The translations under genes were made by a program, and so were the position numbers. The notes beneath the pieces were generated by a model. It was not told the origin of the DNA. It searched no databases and saw nothing but the letters and a program-made list of their open reading frames with translations. 64,000 bases of DNA from Peltaster fructicola (taxonomy: Eukaryota > Ascomycota > Dothideomycetes): the NCBI GenBank assembly GCA_001592805.2, contig CP051140.1:1799501-1863500 (forward strand). Reading direction: 5' to 3'. Positions 32,560-43,356 of this stretch are shown here, in pieces. The stretch's first letter is position 1, and each line of letters starts with the position of its first letter.

Positions 32560-33655
32560 CGAGTGCGTCGTTCATCTCAGAGGACGGGTATAATGTTGTT
32601 GTCGAATCGATCGATGACCGCAAGCCAGATCGATCTGGTGTCACGCTGCTGGAGTGAGTTATTGCGTCCTTTGTGTTTTCGAATGGAGACAGAAGGACAT
32701 GATCGACAGCCAAGAACAATGCGCGATGTAACGAAATGACCAACTCGTATTCTGTCGAAAGCTTCCAGGGCAGGAGGGTCTACCACTGGTGACTGCGTTT
32801 GTCCAAACGTCTTGCGTTTCCACTTCAACTGCGATCCGCAGGGATCTTGCAACGGTAGACAGACTAGTCGCACCGACTCAGGCCTGTGCAAGAAAGGGCA
32901 GTTGCATATAGGGAGCAATGTGCATATCGGCTGAGCTGCCTTCTGGAATCTCTGGCTGATTATCGACAGCCTACAAGGCATACAAGCTCTGTAGGATCTG
33001 GGGGCTCCAAGAGGTCATCTGCACGGTGATATGATGCGTCAAGCCCAGTATAAATCTACACAGGTCTACGTCGAGCTGTATAGAAAGCCTGAGTGACGGC
33101 CTTGGCGAAGGCCTCCAATGAGGAGCTGAAACTAGTATCCTTCAAGCTCAAGGCATTTGGGACGAGAGCTCTGGTTGGCTGAAGTCAGCTTGTGCAAAGT
33201 TCCCTCAGCGCAGCTCACTTCCATTCACTATCAACACGCTACAACCTGAGACCCGGAGAGGAAGCTGTATTATCTCCTAACTGCGACTGATTGAGCTCCA
33301 CAAACTCCGGCCTGTATGGGAACATGCATGCTCAAGCCTTCGATTCCGCGCGTCTGTACTATCTAGCCTTCTGAAAGATGATTGGCGCCAACGAATCGTT
33401 GAGCACTATAGAGTGGCCTTGACCCTGATGCTTGTCCACATAGATCCAATCGTAACACTTTGCCTTCGTGTTGTGGATAGTGGTGTATTCGCTGCACAGG
33501 CTAATCTTCGGCGAAGCAAACAGCGTCAGGCTTGAGATTGACGTAAGTCATGAAGACGAGCACAAGTATAAGAACTCCTCATATCTGTCGAGCAAGGAGG
33601 AACACAGATCGAACCTATTCCACCCTTTTGTTCGCACGAGAGAGAAGTCTTCCCA
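32560..33655. promoter_or_regulatory. Divergent intergenic promoter region
   Basis: 1.1 kb between the start codons of the HECT gene (minus) and the aldo/keto reductase (plus). A TATA-like GTATAAGAAC lies near 33566, about 90 bases before the reductase ATG, and a GTATAAATC near 33049. No gene is supported; a 134-codon minus-strand frame at 32577-32981 lacks any recognisable domain. Confidence 0.45.
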
Positions 33656-34852
33656 ATGCCATCCCTTCTTGGTCGTCATCGCCAGCTGGCACCATCAGCT
33701 GCTGTCAGAGTATCGCCACTATGCCTTGGAGCAATGACCTTTGGTACTGCTAGTCCTGAACGCTACGGAGAGGTTTCGAAGGAGACAGCGTTTGAGATCA
33801 TGGACACTTTTTACAAGCAGGGTGGAAATTTCATCGATACTGCCAACGCATATCGTAATGGTGAGTCTGAGGTCTGGGTCGGCGAATGGATGAAGGCACG
33901 AGGCAACCGAGATGAAATCGTACTCGCAACGAAATTCGCAAGTGCCTATCGTGGACACGAGAAGGACAAGATACAAACCAACTTCGTTGGTACAGGCACC
34001 AAGTCCATGAAGCTATCGCTCGACGCTTCACTGAAGAAGCTTCAGACTAGCTACATTGACCTGTTCTACGTTCACTGGTGGGACTTCACGACAAACATCC
34101 CAGAATTGATGCACAGTCTCAACGACCTCGTGGTTGCCGGCAAGGTACTGTATCTGGGCATCTCTGATACACCAGCATGGGTCGTTGCAAAGGCCAATCA
34201 ATACGCCCGTGATCACGGTCTGAGGCCATTTGTTGTCTACCAAGGCCTGTAAGCTTGGCTTCGCTCTCTCATAGTGCATCATGCTGATTGATAATATAGG
34301 TGGAACGCATCCGTTCGCGATTTCGAACGAGACATTATCCCGATGTGCCGAGACGAAGGCATGGGACTCTGCCCTTGGGGTGTCTTGAACCAAGGCCGCT
34401 TTCAGACTGAGGCAGCTTTCAAGGAGCGCGAAGAGAAGAACGAGGGTCGTGGTAACTTTGGACCACCAACAGAGCATGACAAACGCATTTCCAAGGTCCT
34501 AGAGGACATTTCCAGCTCCAAGGGGTGCACATTGCAAGCGGTAGCTCTTGCATACTGCCTGCAGAAGACGCCGTATGTCTTCCCTCTTGTCGGACAGCGA
34601 AAGGTCGAGCACCTTCAGGGAAGCATTGATGCATTGTCTGTCGTCCTTACTGAGAAGGAGATCTCGGCCATAGAAGAGGCCTATCCGTTTGCTCTTGGCT
34701 TCCCACACGACTTTCTCAACGGTGCTCAGATACAGGGCAAGAAATCTGTCATGACAACTCATCCCGGTCAAATCTGGCTGACAAATGCTGGCGGTGCTGT
34801 CATTGATTTCGTGGAAGACGCGAAACCAATCCAGCCGAAGACTGATGGTTGA
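33656..34852 (+). CDS. Aldo/keto reductase, aryl-alcohol dehydrogenase type
   Basis: Exons 33656-34248 and 34300-34852, joined through a 51-bp GTAAGC...ATATAG intron at QGL-WNASVRDFERDI, give 381 residues, normal for the fungal AAD group of NADPH-dependent reductases. The start at 33656 gives MPSLLGRHRQLAPSAAVRVS, matching the usual LGRxR...RVSPLxLGAM opening. The catalytic tetrad is visible: Asp and Tyr in FIDTANAYRNGESE, Lys in VLATKFAS and His in LFYVHWWD. The C-terminal half has MGLCPWGVLNQGRFQTE, KTPYVFPLVGQRKVEHL and FPHDFLNG. Enzymes of this group reduce aromatic or aliphatic aldehydes; the substrate here is unknown. No secondary-metabolite synthase is nearby to assign it to a pathway. 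Confidence 0.9.
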
Positions 34853-35678
34853 GCCAGTGCGGGCTCATGTGATTGTGGAAGCAAGCAACACGTCGGTAGT
34901 TGACGTGGTCAGATCATATAGCGATAAACAATGTCCGTTTGCCTTCGTGCTCAGTACTACTCACCCAGGCTGATGCTGGTCACATTCGTTGCTCCTGGTG
35001 GAATCCTAGGCTTGGCAATTCTGAAGGCGAGGTCAAAGTAGACTTTGTCCGACAAGACTCGTCGGAGGACGCAATCAGTCAGCAGAAAGGTGCACTACCT
35101 GCCAAAAGCACACACCAAAAGTCATGCTTCAAAGAACCTAGTAGCATTCAGCAGCAAAGTCTGTGTGTTGACTTTGAGGGACATTGGCCAGACATCTGCG
35201 AGCACTTGTACATGGCCAGTTGCAGTCTATCACGACAAGATTGAGTAGACTAGACACCTGCTATGCTCTCCTGCGATCTAGGAGCTGCTAGAATTGTATC
35301 CGTTCTTGCAAAGCCAATGCTTTATAGCAGGTCGCTTGTAGTGCGTGGCTTCAAGACTTAGCGCTACAGGCATCCTAGTGTGCAGCACGATGGCCTGCAC
35401 AAAGAGTGACTGCAGAGCGCGAGCCGGTCACCCATCACGAATGGCCTCTATATGTGGTCCAGCCAAGCGGTTTCATCAAGGGAGCAACATCCAGAAAGCG
35501 GGAGCGGTGATGTGAGCGAGATATGGAACAATTTCCCGTTGAATTGACACCTATATGGATGCAATTCTCCCATAGCAAGTGATGCTTGCATGTCCTAGCC
35601 TCTGCAATGCACAAGAACACCCGCTGAACACGACTTTCGTAAACCATGCTAGCATTGCAGCTATCGCACAGTAGCTGT
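34853..35678. other. Intergenic between convergent genes
   Basis: 826 bases between the stop codons of the reductase (plus) and RPL15 (minus). It should hold both 3' UTRs. Short plus-strand frames at 34900-35248 have no domain. No terminator-like or repeat structure seen. Confidence 0.45.
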
Positions 35679-36437
35679 CTACCTGTAGCGCCAGAGCGAC
35701 AAAGTGTTGTGCCTCTTCCATGTCTTTCTGCGGCCAGCGGTGGTCTTGTTGTACTTGTGACCCTTGTTCAGTCCTCTGCTCTTCTTGCCAGTGGCAGTGA
35801 GACCACGAGACTCGCGGTGCTTGTGGACTGGGTTGACGATCCAGTTGATGCGTGCATCGCGGCGGATCGCCTTGTGCTGTGGGTCGACGAGGATCACCTC
35901 GTAGTACTTGTACGTGCTGTCCTGGTTGATCCAGTAGCTGTTGAGAACACGTAGGTTTGCGCATCGGCGACCGACACGCTCCTCTGCAGTAGACTTGAGC
36001 GAGCGCTGGTACTTCAGCTGGTTGACTCCCTGGTTGGTTGGCTTGCCTATGTAGCATTAATATCGTCCTCATAATGCTCTTCATCCAGCCTACCGAATGT
36101 GGCACCCTTTGGCACTGGCTTCTTGCGACCTCCACGACGAACACGGACACGGTAGACGACGTAACCTTGCTTGGCCTTGTATCCGAGACGGCGAGCCTTG
36201 TCTGGTCGGCTTGGGCGGGATGCGCGGTGGATGACATTCAATTGTCGAAGCTAGAATGAAAGTACTCTCAGCAAAAGCGTTCAACAAGTACAATCAAGAC
36301 ACAGGCGAGTCGGTGGTAGACTTCCATATGCCATTGCGGGCTCAGCGTACCTCCCAGCAGCGCACACGAAGCAAGAAGCGCATGACATCGCTCTGCTTCT
36401 TCTTTGCAAGCTCTTCCAAATATTTGTGAGCACCCAT
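35679..36437 (-). CDS. RPL15: 60S ribosomal protein L15 (eL15)
   Basis: Three exons on the minus strand: 36351-36437, 36094-36250 and 35679-36046, with introns of 100 bp (36251-36350) and 47 bp (36047-36093). The product is 203 residues, essentially the family length. It begins [20 protein letters not shown], crosses the first splice at [17 protein letters not shown], the second at [19 protein letters not shown], and ends [15 protein letters not shown]. Sequence conservation with eukaryotic L15 is very high throughout, so both splice sites are secure. L15 sits in the large subunit near the peptide-exit side and is essential. The longest uninterrupted frames across this locus are out of frame with it. 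Confidence 0.97.
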
Positions 36438-37115
36438 CTGCGGTTGTGTCAGCAATGTTGTCGCAACCAAGTCGGGCTGCCACTTCGCTGAGAACTGGGT
36501 CTCAAGCCTATGTGTGGCTGACATACGCACCTTGACGGTATTGGGCGGTGTTGTCTGGAGTTGTGATTGACGTGCTGCTAATTCTACAATGAAGATTCTC
36601 TGAATCGAATTTGTGGGTGTCGGTGCCAAGACGTCCGTGCGGTGTGGCTATTTGACTTCACACCCTTGTCGGTTCATACCACTTTGAGCGCCGACAAGCC
36701 GGACTCCTAGAAGTCGAAGCTTTCACACCTATTTTATCGATCGTCCAATGCAACAGGCAAGTCGATACCGCCTCACCCTCGGTCTTATGCTTCAAGGACT
36801 CTCAAACACAGCTTAGCAGGCGGATGAGCTGACACAGCAGAGGTCTCATGATCTACACGCAGCTGCACGGTACCACCGAGGTCAAACCCCAAGCACTAGT
36901 GTAGTCGGTACCTGGAACCCATAAGAATGATAGGTGGCTGCCTATGTGGTGCAAGTCCCTATTATTGATGTGTCGGTTACTCTCACAGCTCGACACGACA
37001 CGACCAGATGTGAGAAAGTCGAGACTTCTTGTATCCATTGCTGCATGACATGCAGACACCACGCCTGCTCAACACTTGCACGCTCGCCCGACACTGATCG
37101 CCACAAGGTCGCAAC
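36438..37115. promoter_or_regulatory. Divergent intergenic promoter region
   Basis: 678 bases between the RPL15 start (minus) and the Zn2Cys6 gene start (plus). No TATA box stands out. A 5' UTR intron for RPL15 is possible, as in many fungal ribosomal-protein genes, but I could not place one with confidence. Confidence 0.4.
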
Positions 37116-39122
37116 ATGGTATATCGTGGCAAGCCGTCTGCTGGCTGTGAGAATTGTCGCAAAGCCAAGAAGCGCTGTACTCTTGAACAACCAGCCTGCA
37201 CACGATGTGTCAAACTGAAAAAGGAATGTGTCGGCTACAGAGACACAACTCAACTCCAGATTCAGGATGAAACTCAATCCGTGTTGTTGAAAGTGGAGAA
37301 AAGGAAGAAGAAGGCTACCCAAGGTGCCTCGACTGCACCATCACAGCCAGTTTCGAGGCCGCGAGGTGCTATCTGGAAGGTGACAGACTTCAACGCTGTG
37401 CCAATGACGATCACTTCGCCAACAATGCTGGATACAACATCGCCAACAACGCAAGCCAGTACGTCACCCATAGGCCAGACCAGCATACAGCCTGGTTCAG
37501 ATCAGCCCAAGATATTGGAGAGTGATCTGCAATACATCAACAGCCATCCGTTGTTCAACATGTATGGATCAGCATTGTTAGAACTTTTCACAGAGTCGAA
37601 AAGCCAACAACTGAAAAGCCTGCCGGAACTGGGTACTCTTCCTATTAACGCCTACCGCGACAGTGCATACGCTATCAATTTCAACATGAGCAATGTTTAC
37701 ACACTCATGCAATGGGCCACAGGCATGCCCAAGTCGCCAAAGATGCTCCCCGACGATGTCGCCATCAACATGTTCCTGAATTGCTGCACCGCCGATGGAC
37801 AATGGTCGTACTTCCATCAACAGGACTATATGCAGGGACGTGACTCATGCCTGGATCTAGCTATCAAGGCATGTGGCATGGCAGCCTTGAACAACGTTCG
37901 ACCGCTACTAGGCGCCCGCGAGTGGAGCAGAAGCATGTATACCAAAGCAATACGGCTGCTCAACGATGCATTGAAAGATCCCAAGCGCAACAAGCATGAC
38001 GACTGTCTAGTGGCTGTGACGATGCTAGGCTTTTACGAGAACATCACCTGCGACAGTATGCAGTCCATCAAATCGTGGAAGGCCCACATTGAAGGCGCTA
38101 CGCAGCTGCTAAAGTTGCGTGGGCCAACTCAGTTCAACACTCTGGTAGGACGTCTGCTCTTTCGGGAGCTGCGAGCTCAGATCATGATTGCATGCCTTTG
38201 GGATGATCGTAGACCTCCAGACTTCCTCTGCGATTGGCAACGAGAGCTAGCCCAGAAAAGCACGTCACTTGTCTTTATCGGACCCACAGATACGCTCATG
38301 GATATCTCCCACGAATTCGCAATCCTTCGAAATGCCATCAAGCTCAAGAAAATCAGCCATGATGAGGCTCTGGTACAGTCGAATGACATCGAAGCCAAAT
38401 TGCGGCAATGGGCCGCGGACGCATGTTCTCAAGATGAAAGATGGAAGTACCACGAGGCACGTGTTGACGACAGCCTGCATGTGTGGGAGGGGAAGGTCTA
38501 TGCCTACTCATGTTTACCTATACCCAATGTCTGGAATCTGTATAGGTCGATTCGCATCCTGGCCACACGCACGCACGAGCTGCTGGCTAGATCCGTGTCG
38601 CAGACAGCCGACGAGGAAAGGATGCAGATCATGTACTCCCGCAGTATACGACGCCAGATGACGGACGAGATATGTGCTACGGTGCCTTGCCTGCTTGGAC
38701 ATGCAGCACCAGCATTCTGCTCGCCATGCGTCTTGGTCACAGCTTACAGCAGCATATGGCCAATCTTCTTCGCCGCCACATGCGCGCTCGAGCGACTCGG
38801 AATGAACATGTGGGAGCAGGACGGGAAGAGTGATATCTCGTCCCACTCTGGCGTGAAAGCAAGTGCCTTCTCGTCAGCAGCAGCGCAATCTGCTTGGCTT
38901 CTTGGACGCCTCGACTATATCTCCCGCGTGATTGGCGTCAAGTGGGCAGAGAACATAGCTGGATCACTTCGAGAAGCCATCAAAGTGCACAAAGAAAAGG
39001 CCATGGCGTATCACGCCACGCTAACTCCAGGCTCTCCGGCAGAACTCGAGTACATCTCGATTGCAGGTGAGATCATAAGAGGCGTTATGGGCTGGCGCCA
39101 GCAGCTCAGTGGGGAGACATGA
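37116..39122 (+). CDS. Zn2Cys6 transcription factor
   Basis: Single exon, 668 residues. The binuclear zinc cluster is at the N-terminus: Cys11, 14, 21, 28, 31 and 38 with spacing C-x2-C-x6-C-x6-C-x2-C-x6-C, followed by VGYRDT and a basic linker (EKRKKKATQ). The remainder is mostly helical, with a DLQYINSHPLFNMYGSALLE block of the kind seen in fungal-specific regulator domains. Nuclear DNA-binding regulator; the target genes cannot be read from sequence. The next gene downstream on the same strand, 446 bases away, is a polyol dehydrogenase, so local control is possible but unproven. Confidence 0.9.
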   Translation: MVYRGKPSAGCENCRKAKKRCTLEQPACTRCVKLKKECVGYRDTTQLQIQDETQSVLLKVEKRKKKATQGASTAPSQPVSRPRGAIWKVTDFNAVPMTITSPTMLDTTSPTTQASTSPIGQTSIQPGSDQPKILESDLQYINSHPLFNMYGSALLELFTESKSQQLKSLPELGTLPINAYRDSAYAINFNMSNVYTLMQWATGMPKSPKMLPDDVAINMFLNCCTADGQWSYFHQQDYMQGRDSCLDLAIKACGMAALNNVRPLLGAREWSRSMYTKAIRLLNDALKDPKRNKHDDCLVAVTMLGFYENITCDSMQSIKSWKAHIEGATQLLKLRGPTQFNTLVGRLLFRELRAQIMIACLWDDRRPPDFLCDWQRELAQKSTSLVFIGPTDTLMDISHEFAILRNAIKLKKISHDEALVQSNDIEAKLRQWAADACSQDERWKYHEARVDDSLHVWEGKVYAYSCLPIPNVWNLYRSIRILATRTHELLARSVSQTADEERMQIMYSRSIRRQMTDEICATVPCLLGHAAPAFCSPCVLVTAYSSIWPIFFAATCALERLGMNMWEQDGKSDISSHSGVKASAFSSAAAQSAWLLGRLDYISRVIGVKWAENIAGSLREAIKVHKEKAMAYHATLTPGSPAELEYISIAGEIIRGVMGWRQQLSGET

Positions 39123-39568
39123 TGGCTGCCGAGAAGCGAAGACATCAATCATATACAACCCCAATTGCCTAGGCCGACAGCTCAACGCCTAACCTGCCAC
39201 TTCACTTGAAAAGTGGCAAGAGTTCCAGATTTTGCGCCATTCAAGACGCTAAAGTCATCGCAACCCCGGAGTCTCGACAGACCCAGTTGTCTCTGCAGCT
39301 GTGTTAATTGCCGTGTGGGGTTATTGTGCTGAGCATCTCGGCTGCACACAGACGAAACGGCTGATTCGGGCTATTGGAGTTCCTGACTGCCTCCACAGAT
39401 GGGAGCACAGAGTGACACCTGATTCCGTCGGATTACCGGACAGGGTAAGCTGCTATGCTTGCTCGGTTCACTTGCTAGCCGGCAAATGTCGAAGCATGAC
39501 ACCAGAAGGTTCCTATAGATAATGGACATAACCAGCAACGGATCTCCTCAGTACATCTTCCATCGACA
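39123..39568. promoter_or_regulatory. Intergenic, promoter of polyol dehydrogenase
   Basis: 446 bases between the Zn2Cys6 stop and the dehydrogenase start. It contains inverted CGG/CCG triplets, for example around 39428-39438 (TCGGATTACCGGA), of the kind bound by Zn2Cys6 dimers, but such triplets are common by chance. Confidence 0.3.
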
Positions 39569-40832
39569 ATGCCGGCACTTTATGAACATTCAGATGCACA
39601 ATATAGCAAGGTCTTCGTCCCGCCACGACGAAATCCGGCACTTTTCACCAACCAACATCATGAGATCCACATGGGCGACTCACCTGCTCTTGAGCCCAAG
39701 GCATATGAGTGTGTGGTGCACATGCGGGCGAATGGTATCTGCGGGTACGTATGCGCACGCTGACAAGGCATGAGAGACTGATGTCTCTCAGCTCAGATGT
39801 GCACTTCTGGAAGACCGGCCGGATAGGCCCACTTGAAGTGACTGGCGATCATGTACTCGGCCACGAGGGCGCTGGCGATATCGTCTGGGTAGGCAGCGAA
39901 GTCAAACACCTCAAAGTCGGCGATCGAGTGGCGATCGAGCCTGGTGTACCTTGTGAACTCTGCTATGAGTGCTCGACAGGCACATACAACCTCTGCGATG
40001 ATGTCAAGTTCTCAGGCGTTCCTCCATACCCAGGATCCATCCGGCGATACCACGCACACTCAGCACGCTACCTCCACAAGATTCCCGACACGCTCAGTTA
40101 TGCAGATGGCGCGCTGCTCGAGCCGTTGAGCGTCGTGCTGCATGGATTCGAGCGCAGTCCTGTCCGATTGGGTGAATCGACAGTCGTCTGCGGCGCCGGA
40201 CCGATCGGCTTGGCTGCGCTTGCCTGTGCCAAAGCTTCAGGCGCTGCACCTATCGTCGTGACAGATCTTGACCAAGGTCGATTGGATCTAGCAGCCAAGT
40301 TCGTGCCAGGAGTTCTCACAGTGCGAATCGACCTTGCTAAGTCTGCAGAGGAGATGGCAGGCGATATCAAGCAGACAATCAAGGATGCTGGTGCTGCTCG
40401 TCCTAGAGTCGTTTATGAGTGCACTGGTGTGCAGAGCAGCGTTGTCACATCTGCCTACCTTCCACGACCAACCGGTGAGGTCATGGTGATTGGTGTTGGC
40501 AAGCCAATCATGAATGAGCTTCCATTCATGCACATGTCCCTCGCTGAGGTAATGCTTTTCATGCCATGTTCCTTCGTCGCTGACGGTTGCAGGTCGATCT
40601 CAAGTACATCAATAGATACCATCATTCGTGGCCAACGGCGATCAACATCCTCGCTAACAAGGTCATTGACCTCAAGCCGCTCATCACACACACTTTCAAA
40701 CTCGAGCAGGCTGTTGAAGCGCTGAGAGCGTCAGCCGACAGGTCTTCAGGATCTGTCAAGATTCACATCGTAGATGATGAAGAAGATCGACCTGCCATTA
40801 ACGGTTCTAACGGCGTGAACGGCACTCACTAA
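39569..40832 (+). CDS. Zn-dependent polyol dehydrogenase (L-arabinitol/sorbitol/xylitol type)
   Basis: Exons 39569-39744, 39792-40548 and 40593-40832, with introns of 47 and 44 bp, give 390 residues. Catalytic-zinc ligands lie in NGICGSDVHFW (joined across intron 1) and LGHEGAG. A structural zinc site is present as [15 protein letters not shown] with all four Cys. The nucleotide-binding fold has [17 protein letters not shown] and an acidic residue after the next strand (VVTDLDQGR), which fits NAD preference. [18 protein letters not shown] spans the second splice, matching the fungal L-arabinitol 4-dehydrogenase group. That enzyme oxidises L-arabinitol to L-xylulose in pentose catabolism; sorbitol or xylitol are alternative substrates. 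No other pentose-pathway gene is visible nearby. Confidence 0.88.
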
Positions 40833-42163
40833 GCTACGCACGCCATCTCCACGACGATCAGATCAGGCGCAGCAAGCATTTCCTCCAACGGACGCATGTG
40901 GCACCTGCTTTGCCAAAGATCAGCATAGGATAGACGGCTTTATGATCGATATCACCCACTTTTCGTCCGATCAGCAGGACTGCCAAGCAGCCACTGCCAA
41001 ATACGGTGGCCTGCTTGCGACACCAATAATGCATTCGTCGATTCGCGCATCGAGACGCATCGAGAACTTCATTCTCATGTCTTCACCACAGAAGTTTTCA
41101 TCTCGAATCTTTGATGTTATGACACATTGACACTGCTATGGCCACGCTAAGTCGTACACAATGAGGCGATCACGAGCACCCGACACGAAAAGCGTGTAGC
41201 ATGGGTCTTCCAGAAGGCTTGAGGGATAGTGCGGCGTTTCGCCTTCGATGACACGGCGCCTACGCAGCATGCAGCGCGAACGCCCTCGACGAATCGACAC
41301 CACCCATACGCCCTTCAGACAGCTGTTTGTACCACGCTGAGTGTCACAAAAGGCCGGCTCTTCTTACCTCAGCGTTCTCACTTGCATTCCTGGCGCTCCC
41401 AGCACTCAAGGAAGAGTGTGCACCGAAGTCCCAACTGGCGCGACCTCGTTCCCACTGAGTTTCGCCCTCGCCCTTGTGCTTTAAAAATAGCCACGCTATA
41501 CCCGCAATCTCGGGCGCTTGCATCAGTGCGGAGCTCGCTTTGAGCTTATGTGTCTGCTACTTGTAACTCATCTCGTCTGGCTAGACGGTCTTCGGTCCAT
41601 CCCTAACTCCTCCCTCTCAACGATCATCTTGTGCAGGTCGCAGGCGTTCGTGCTGGACACGAGGCCCTTCTTTTCTCTGCTAGGACATAAAGATTGACTG
41701 CCCGCCGTTCTTGTCCATATCTACGAGGCGTGTCGCAGTTCTCTCCCAGCTGGAGCCCCAACACCCAGCCTCTTCGCGGGACCATCGGCTTCGCCTGAAG
41801 GACCAACCAACCCATAACAATTGGTGTCGTCTGACGTCGGAAGACGTGGCATCACTCACGTGGTTGGCAGCACGTCATTGATATCGAGTTGCTACTACTT
41901 TTGAGGCAAAGGGACGTGCCAGCATCACTTATCCAACGACATCGCCTCGACGGGACGACAGGTGTCTGTCGCAAGCATCGTTGCCGTCGTTCGAAACACA
42001 CGGGCGTCGTGCACTGCAACACCTACTCACTACCGACATCTCTGTTTGTGTTGGGACATCAATGGCAGATATGTCGCCTACAGCAGACTCAAACACAATG
42101 CTGGTCACTATATTACCTTCTCTGGCCGCCCCATCTATGCATACTTCATCCACTCATCCAATA
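40833..42163. other. Intergenic, 1.3 kb, no convincing gene
   Basis: Short frames at 41229-41543 (plus) and 41624-41815 (minus) have no domain. The right part, from about 41880, is open in the frame of the next gene (from 41981), but its peptide looks like leader. It presumably holds the promoter of the small conserved protein. Confidence 0.4.
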
Positions 42164-42961
42164 ATGTCTTCTCCAGCGAAGCGACCAAAACTTTCACTCG
42201 ATACTACAACATCTTCGCCCTCAATCCTCACGGGCAAGCACTCCACCAGTCTTAGACTGGAGACACTGTCTGCTACCTCGCCGACAGCACGAAACACCTT
42301 TGGCAATGCTCACCCAGTGCAGAAGCCTACCCTGACCAGGCTAACGACAACGACGAACGATAACCCAAGCAAGCGTCGTTACGTCGAGACGCCAAAGAAG
42401 CTCACTCAGGAAGATGACGACGAGGACGACTCTCCAATCTCAGTAGCGCCGGTAGTCCAACCATCTACTAATATCGTACCATATAATGTCAGCTACCACA
42501 TCAGCTCAATCTTGCGCAACGGTCCTGTACAACGCGCAGGCAAGCGAAGAAAGTCCGCACAATCGAAGGCATCCTTCAAAGTCACAAAGAAAGTCATCTT
42601 CAAGGCACCGTTGACCGAGGATGTGATTACTGTCAAGTACACCATGTCACATTTCGAGATGGAGCCTGCTACGCCTATATCAACATTGGTTGAGAAGGCA
42701 CCAGCAGTGAAGTTGCATGTGGAGGAGAAAGAGACGGACAAGCTACAAGTGCTTCAGCCTTTGACCTACATTTCGAGGCCAAAGAAGATTGCACAGAGCG
42801 CTGATACAGATCTATGCCCGGTCACACCTGTCGCTGGTCGAGGGAAAAAGGACCGGCAATGGGTGTGGACCTTGGGTACTACAGAGGCTGTCTCAGGCAA
42901 AGGTCTGGACTCGAGGGTGACACTCGAGTCGCCTAACCTGATGACTGTAAATGCAGTGTAA
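42164..42961 (+). CDS. Conserved fungal hypothetical protein, basic and Ser/Thr-rich
   Basis: 265 residues from the ATG at 42164 (MSSPAKRPKLSLDTTT). The in-frame ATG at 41981 would add 61 residues of poor quality. The N-terminal third is rich in Ser and Thr, with a possible nuclear localisation signal (SPAKRPKLS) and a second basic stretch (KRRKSAQSK). There is an acidic patch (QEDDDEDDSP). A central block, ISSILRNGPVQ...FKVTKKVIFKAPLTEDVITV then KYTMSH, resembles a region I have seen in uncharacterised fungal proteins beginning MSSPAKRPKL. Function unknown. Nuclear location is inferred from the basic motifs only. Confidence 0.65.
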   Translation: MSSPAKRPKLSLDTTTSSPSILTGKHSTSLRLETLSATSPTARNTFGNAHPVQKPTLTRLTTTTNDNPSKRRYVETPKKLTQEDDDEDDSPISVAPVVQPSTNIVPYNVSYHISSILRNGPVQRAGKRRKSAQSKASFKVTKKVIFKAPLTEDVITVKYTMSHFEMEPATPISTLVEKAPAVKLHVEEKETDKLQVLQPLTYISRPKKIAQSADTDLCPVTPVAGRGKKDRQWVWTLGTTEAVSGKGLDSRVTLESPNLMTVNAV

Positions 42962-43356
42962 CAGCTGTTATGATGAGATTAATGAAACAATGATTACACA
43001 AAGAACACCTCATGTGAGCTACAAGTGTTTCATTGCGTCTGTCTGTGCTTGGGCTTCAATATTCCATCTAGGTCGTGCTTTTAACACTTCGGTTATAGGT
43101 GGATTGTTACACACTGCCTGCGCCTAGAGGGATCATCACACGACAGCATACACAGAGGTATGACGCGGCACTCGCGTGGCACTGTATGCACCTCGATGGC
43201 GTACAATGTATTCCTACGCCTGCCTATGGGCCCAAGGAGGAAGCTTGTGTCATACTTTTCGCCCGTAGACGCTGGAATGCATAGCCACCCTGAGCAGAGG
43301 ATTGTGTTGTCTTATGTACATTGCCGCCTTGTCCCTTGATCTCCTATGCCACGACC
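42962..43356. other. Intergenic between convergent genes
   Basis: 395 bases between the stops of the small unknown (plus) and agmatinase (minus). No gene seen; both 3' UTRs should be here. Confidence 0.5.

Noticed and set aside
35551-36237. A 228-codon minus-strand frame and a 102-codon plus-strand frame over the RPL15 locus
   Set aside because: The RPL15 exons, secured by very high conservation, occupy the same bases in another frame; these frames are shadows.
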